Positions 49,433-52,107 of a stretch of 52,107 nt of DNA are shown here, piece by piece; the first letter of the stretch is position 1; each line of letters opens with the position of its first letter. The notes beneath the pieces are model-generated. The model did no database searches, was not told the DNA's origin, and saw only the letters and a list, made by a program, of their open reading frames with translations. The stretch spans positions 1-52,107 of the forward strand of contig CAIXRH010000128.1 in assembly GCA_903921785.1 (NCBI GenBank). Direction: 5' to 3'. The DNA is from an uncultured Pseudomonadota bacterium. GTDB lineage: Bacteria; Myxococcota_A; UBA796; SXON01. A program made the translations under genes and the position numbers.

Positions 49433-49437
49433 AGCCC

Positions 49438-49950
49438 ATGCGCCTGACCTTCCTCCTCCCCCTCACCGTGGCCTGCACCACCGCGCCTGGAACCGGCGGA
49501 ACCGGCGCCACCGACACGGCGGACACCGCGGCCGACACCGCCGACACGTCGGTGGACACCGCGGACACCGGCGGGAACGACACGGCGGACACCGGCGGGA
49601 CCGGACATTGCCCCACCGACGAGACCGCGATGTGCGGGATGCTCAAAGGCACGGTCCCCGGCGCCTTCTTCGCCGTGCGTCTGTACCCCTCGGGGGCGTC
49701 GCTGCCGGCGGCCGACATGATGCTGGACCCGACGGTCTTGGAGATCACCTTCCCGTTCGCCTACACCATGAAGGCCGACGCGTTTCATTCGGACACCCCC
49801 GCTGGGGTGTACGACGCGGTGCTGGTCATCGAGAGCAACGGCGACGGCAAGCTCGACAAGGACGTCGACACCACGCTCACCTCCGCTGCGAGCCCGGTGA
49901 CCATCACTGAGGGCGTCGGCCTCGACGGCGTGGACTTCGTCGTCCCGTAG
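49438..49950 (+). CDS. Asp/Thr-spacer lipoprotein of unknown function
   Basis: A 170-residue putative lipoprotein. MRLTFLLPLTVA precedes Cys13, followed by a spacer of DTADT repeats (about residues 24-57). The C-terminal 110 residues form a beta-rich domain with a cysteine pair (GHCPTDETAMCG) and the calcium-loop-like SNGDGKLDKDVDTTL; the order of strands recalls small Ig-like or carboxypeptidase-regulatory-like domains. Function not recognised. Confidence 0.82.
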   Translation: MRLTFLLPLTVACTTAPGTGGTGATDTADTAADTADTSVDTADTGGNDTADTGGTGHCPTDETAMCGMLKGTVPGAFFAVRLYPSGASLPAADMMLDPTVLEITFPFAYTMKADAFHSDTPAGVYDAVLVIESNGDGKLDKDVDTTLTSAASPVTITEGVGLDGVDFVVP

Positions 49951-49978
49951 CCGCGGCGCGGGTGGCGGACTACTTGGC

Positions 49979-49993
49979 GGCAGGGACCCTGCC
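49979..49993. promoter_or_regulatory. perfect palindrome abutting the cytochrome c start codon
   Basis: GGCAGGG-A-CCCTGCC, two exact 7-bp arms around one central base, ends on the base before the ATG at 49994. In DNA it could be an operator; in RNA it could form a hairpin (5-bp stem with 5-nt loop) at the ribosome entry site. No Shine-Dalgarno sequence is otherwise evident. Confidence 0.45.
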
Positions 49994-50302
49994 ATGCTGC
50001 TGCTTTTGCCCCTCGCGCTCGCCGCCGACCCGGCCAACGGGCGCGCGATCTTCGAGGCGAACTGCACCTCCTGCCACGGCCTCGCCGGCGACGGGAAGGG
50101 GCCGGCCGCGTTTGCGCTGAAGGTGAAGCCGACGGACTTCACCCAGCCGGTCTGGTGGGGTACCCGCACCGACACCGACGTCTCCGCCGCGATCCGCGCG
50201 GGCAAGCCGGGCACGCCGATGACCGGCTTCGCCCAGCTCAATGAAGCGCAGGTGGGGGACCTCGTCGCCTACCTCCGCGCCCTCTCCCGGCCCGTCCAGT
50301 GA
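49994..50302 (+). CDS. small secreted c-type cytochrome
   Basis: A 102-residue protein with one haem c site CTSCH in FEANCTSCHGLAGDGKG (about residues 21-37) and the distal methionine probably in GTPMTGFAQL. The class I fold length is normal. The signal MLLLLPLALA is very short and uncharged, and no earlier start exists in the frame. It should be periplasmic and carry electrons; no oxidase or other respiratory gene is in the window. The last bases GTGA overlap the start of uppP. Confidence 0.87.
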   Translation: MLLLLPLALAADPANGRAIFEANCTSCHGLAGDGKGPAAFALKVKPTDFTQPVWWGTRTDTDVSAAIRAGKPGTPMTGFAQLNEAQVGDLVAYLRALSRPVQ

Positions 50303-51108
50303 CCCTGCTCCAAGCCCTGATCCTCGGCATCGTCGAGGGCATCACCGAGTACCTGCCGGTGAGCTCCACCGGCCACCTGCTGCTCACCGAGCGTGTGCTC
50401 GGCATCCCCCACACCGACGCGGCGGACACCTACGCGATCTGCATCCAGGCCGGGGCGATCGTCGCGGTGCTCGGGCTCTACCGGGCGCGGGTGATCCAGA
50501 TCCTCCGCGGGCTCGCGGGGCAGGACGCGGAGGGCCGAGACCTGTTCGTGAACCTCGTGGTCGCGTTCGTGCCCGCGGCGGCGATCGGGTTTCTCTTCGA
50601 CAAAAAGATCGACGCGCTGCTCTTCGGGTTGCGCCCGGTGGTGGTGGCCTGGGTCGTCGGCGGGGTGGTGATCCTCGCCACCCGCGGGCGGAAAGGCACG
50701 CGCACCCTGCCCCAGATCGACGTGAAGACCGCCGCGCTCATCGGCCTCTGCCAGACGCTGGCGCTCTGGCCTGGCACCTCCCGGTCCTTGGCGACGATCC
50801 TCGGCGCGGTCCTGCTCGGGGTGTCGATGCCCGCGGCGGTAGAATTCAGCTTCCTCCTCGGGTTGATGACCCTTGGCGCTGCCACCAGCTACAAGGGCCT
50901 CAAGGACGGCGCCGAGATGGTGCAGACCTTTGGTTGGGGGCCGATCGTCCTGGGTTTCGTGGCGGCCGGGGTGAGCGCGGCGGTGGCGGTGAAGTGGCTG
51001 GTCGGGTGGCTCCAGTCCCACGGCATGGAGCTGTTCGCCGCTTGGCGTATCGGCCTGGGGATCGTGGTCGGCGCGCTGATCGTGGCGGGCCTGCTCCCGG
51101 CGGGGTGA
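50299..51108 (+). CDS. uppP: undecaprenyl-diphosphate phosphatase
   Basis: A 269-residue membrane enzyme (UppP/BacA) that recycles undecaprenyl pyrophosphate to undecaprenyl phosphate for peptidoglycan and surface polysaccharide synthesis. The two catalytic motifs are intact: EGITEYLPVSSTGH near residue 14 and PGTSRS (LALWPGTSRSLATI) near 155. About seven to eight hydrophobic helices. It starts at GTG overlapping the cytochrome c stop codon. It also confers bacitracin tolerance in other bacteria. Confidence 0.95.
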   Translation: MTLLQALILGIVEGITEYLPVSSTGHLLLTERVLGIPHTDAADTYAICIQAGAIVAVLGLYRARVIQILRGLAGQDAEGRDLFVNLVVAFVPAAAIGFLFDKKIDALLFGLRPVVVAWVVGGVVILATRGRKGTRTLPQIDVKTAALIGLCQTLALWPGTSRSLATILGAVLLGVSMPAAVEFSFLLGLMTLGAATSYKGLKDGAEMVQTFGWGPIVLGFVAAGVSAAVAVKWLVGWLQSHGMELFAAWRIGLGIVVGALIVAGLLPAG

Positions 51109-51112
51109 GGCG

Positions 51113-52057
51113 ATGACCCTGCTCTTCCGCCGGACGTGGGATGCGGGCGCTCTCCGCGCCGCCCACCCTCCCCGGTTCACGGACGCCAACAAGCAGGCGG
51201 TGGTGGCCGTGGGCGAAGGGCCTTGGTCCGGTACGGTCACGGTGTCCCGGTATGGTCCGGCCCCGCTGCCCGCGGCGATTCCCGCTGCGGCGCCGGCGTG
51301 GGAGGTCGCCTCCGGCCACTTCACGTACGGCGACGGCGACGCCGGGTTCACCACCTGGCACCTGAACTTCGCCGATCCCGAGCTGTTCTTCGCCTACGGC
51401 GGGCGGCTCTTCGCGCAGGACGAGGTGCAGGCCACGGAACACCCTGCGCTCGGGAGCGTGCGCGAGGCGCTGCTCGCCGAGGGCCTCGCCGCGCGTACGA
51501 CCAGCGTGGAGGGGCCGACGCCCGTCCTCGTGAGCGGGGTCGAGCGGCGGATCGAGGTGGACACGGCGCCTTCGCTGGAGAACATCGGCGGGCTCTATGG
51601 CAATCGTTTCGCGGCGGCGCCGCGCGCGAAGGTGGTGGCGGCCACGACGGCGCTGCGCCCCCCGCCGGTGAGCAACATCCTCGCGATCGCGGCGCCGGTG
51701 GGCGGCGTGGGTGCGTACACCCGCGCGCAGCTCCGCGCCGTTTTGGTCACCGCCTACAGCGGCTTCGCCGCCGCGGGGGCGGAGTCGCCCTCGCCGGTGG
51801 AGGTGCGCACCGGCTTCTGGGGCTGCGGCGCGTTCGGCGGCAACCGCACCGTGATGGTGGCGCTCCAGCTCCTCGCCGCGCGGCTCGCCGGCGTGGCGCG
51901 GCTCCGCTTCTACGCGTTCGACGCGGCGGGCGCGCGCGACGCCGAAGCGGGTGCCGCGGAGCTGGCGTCGCTGCTCTCGCGGGCGAGCACGCCCGATGCG
52001 CTCCTGGACGCGCTCGCGGCCCGGGCGCACCGCTGGGGCGTCAGCGACGGGAATTGA
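51113..52057 (+). CDS. possible poly(ADP-ribose) glycohydrolase-like protein
   Basis: A 314-residue cytoplasmic protein. The segment WHLNFADPELFFAYGGRLFA followed by QDE (residues 102-104) resembles the PARG signature, in which a Gly-rich loop is followed by Gln-Glu-Glu; here the first Glu is Asp and the catalytic second Glu (Glu104) is kept. The C-terminal GFWGCGAFGGNR (about 234-245), then LQLLAARLAGVARLRFYAFD, matches the PARG segment TGNWGCGAFGGD. PARG enzymes remove ADP-ribose polymers. The match is by eye and moderate; a related family without this activity is possible. GAGG lies just before the ATG, four bases after the uppP stop. Confidence 0.6.
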   Translation: MTLLFRRTWDAGALRAAHPPRFTDANKQAVVAVGEGPWSGTVTVSRYGPAPLPAAIPAAAPAWEVASGHFTYGDGDAGFTTWHLNFADPELFFAYGGRLFAQDEVQATEHPALGSVREALLAEGLAARTTSVEGPTPVLVSGVERRIEVDTAPSLENIGGLYGNRFAAAPRAKVVAATTALRPPPVSNILAIAAPVGGVGAYTRAQLRAVLVTAYSGFAAAGAESPSPVEVRTGFWGCGAFGGNRTVMVALQLLAARLAGVARLRFYAFDAAGARDAEAGAAELASLLSRASTPDALLDALAARAHRWGVSDGN

Positions 52058-52058
52058 G

Positions 52059-52076
52059 GCCGGGCGAACGCCCGGC
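52059..52076. terminator. hairpin behind the last gene
   Basis: GCCGGGC-GAAC-GCCCGGC is a perfect 7-bp stem with a GAAC tetraloop, two bases after the TGA of the last gene. No T-run follows; the last 30 bases are GC-only sequence. Confidence 0.4.
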
Positions 52077-52107
52077 TCCGGGCGGCGCGGCGGCGGCGCC
52101 GCGGCAG

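Noticed and set aside
1-52107. tRNA, rRNA, CRISPR, integrase, phage or biosynthetic gene cluster
   Set aside because: None seen on reading both strands; no clustered spacers, no tRNA-like cloverleaf noticed, no modular synthases. A covariance-model scan would be decisive for small RNAs.

Overview
This is a very GC-rich chromosomal window that looks like a myxobacterium-like genome (Myxococcota, possibly an uncultivated lineage). The main evidence is protein-level. Several lipoproteins carry a low-complexity Asp/Thr/Ala spacer (DTADTADTG type) directly after the lipobox cysteine. One carries an acidic metal-binding motif of the MopE type, and a secreted glucoamylase-like enzyme ends in a MYXO-CTERM-like tail (Cys pair, hydrophobic helix, Arg-rich end). 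I see no rRNA, tRNA, CRISPR array, integrase, transposase or phage gene. Genes are dense, often joined by 4-nt ATGA/GTGA overlaps.

Layout. 0.1-7.1 kb: surface lipoproteins (a flavin amine oxidase homologue, an Ig-like/MopE protein, a FG-GAP repeat protein, two Asp/Thr-spacer proteins) and a four-helix-bundle gene broken by an in-frame TGA and bracketed by inverted repeats. 7.1-11.3 kb: pgsA, a lytic transglycosylase, a repeat-rich intergenic stretch, and a GAF/HD-GYP protein with a small membrane protein. 11.4-14.9 kb: a lipoprotein, a degenerate kinase/receiver protein and an ABC-2 exporter pair. 14.9-22.2 kb: an OB-fold-like lipoprotein, then a run of minus-strand genes including an exported TldD/TldE-like pair. 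22.4-30.5 kb: a secreted protein, an ATP-grasp enzyme, a two-gene operon with a prokaryotic pentameric ligand-gated ion channel, and a glycan-binding/propeller protein operon. 30.7-34.7 kb: a flippase-like membrane protein divergent from a glycosyltransferase with a coiled coil. 34.7-40.4 kb: a translationally coupled three-gene run with GH15 and GH13 enzymes and a left-handed beta-helix protein. 40.4-48.8 kb: a degenerate PAS/kinase protein, a VanZ-like protein, a cell-envelope operon (YihY, GT51 transglycosylase, SGNH hydrolase) and an HtrA protease. 48.9-52.1 kb: a PEBP protein, a lipoprotein, cytochrome c coupled to uppP, and a possible poly(ADP-ribose) glycohydrolase relative.

The overall theme is the cell envelope: lipoproteins, peptidoglycan and undecaprenyl recycling, export and surface polysaccharide enzymes. 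Three observations cut across the window. (1) Many first-in-operon genes have a TANNN(T/G) hexamer ending only 5-8 nt before the start codon, as expected for leaderless transcripts. (2) Many exported proteins have signal peptides of only about 8-14 residues with no basic residue. (3) A structured intergenic repeat family recurs and brackets the broken four-helix-bundle gene. The most interesting candidate system is the ion channel with its duplicated-hairpin membrane partner at 24.9-27.3 kb. All functional statements rest on reading motifs by eye; no search was run.
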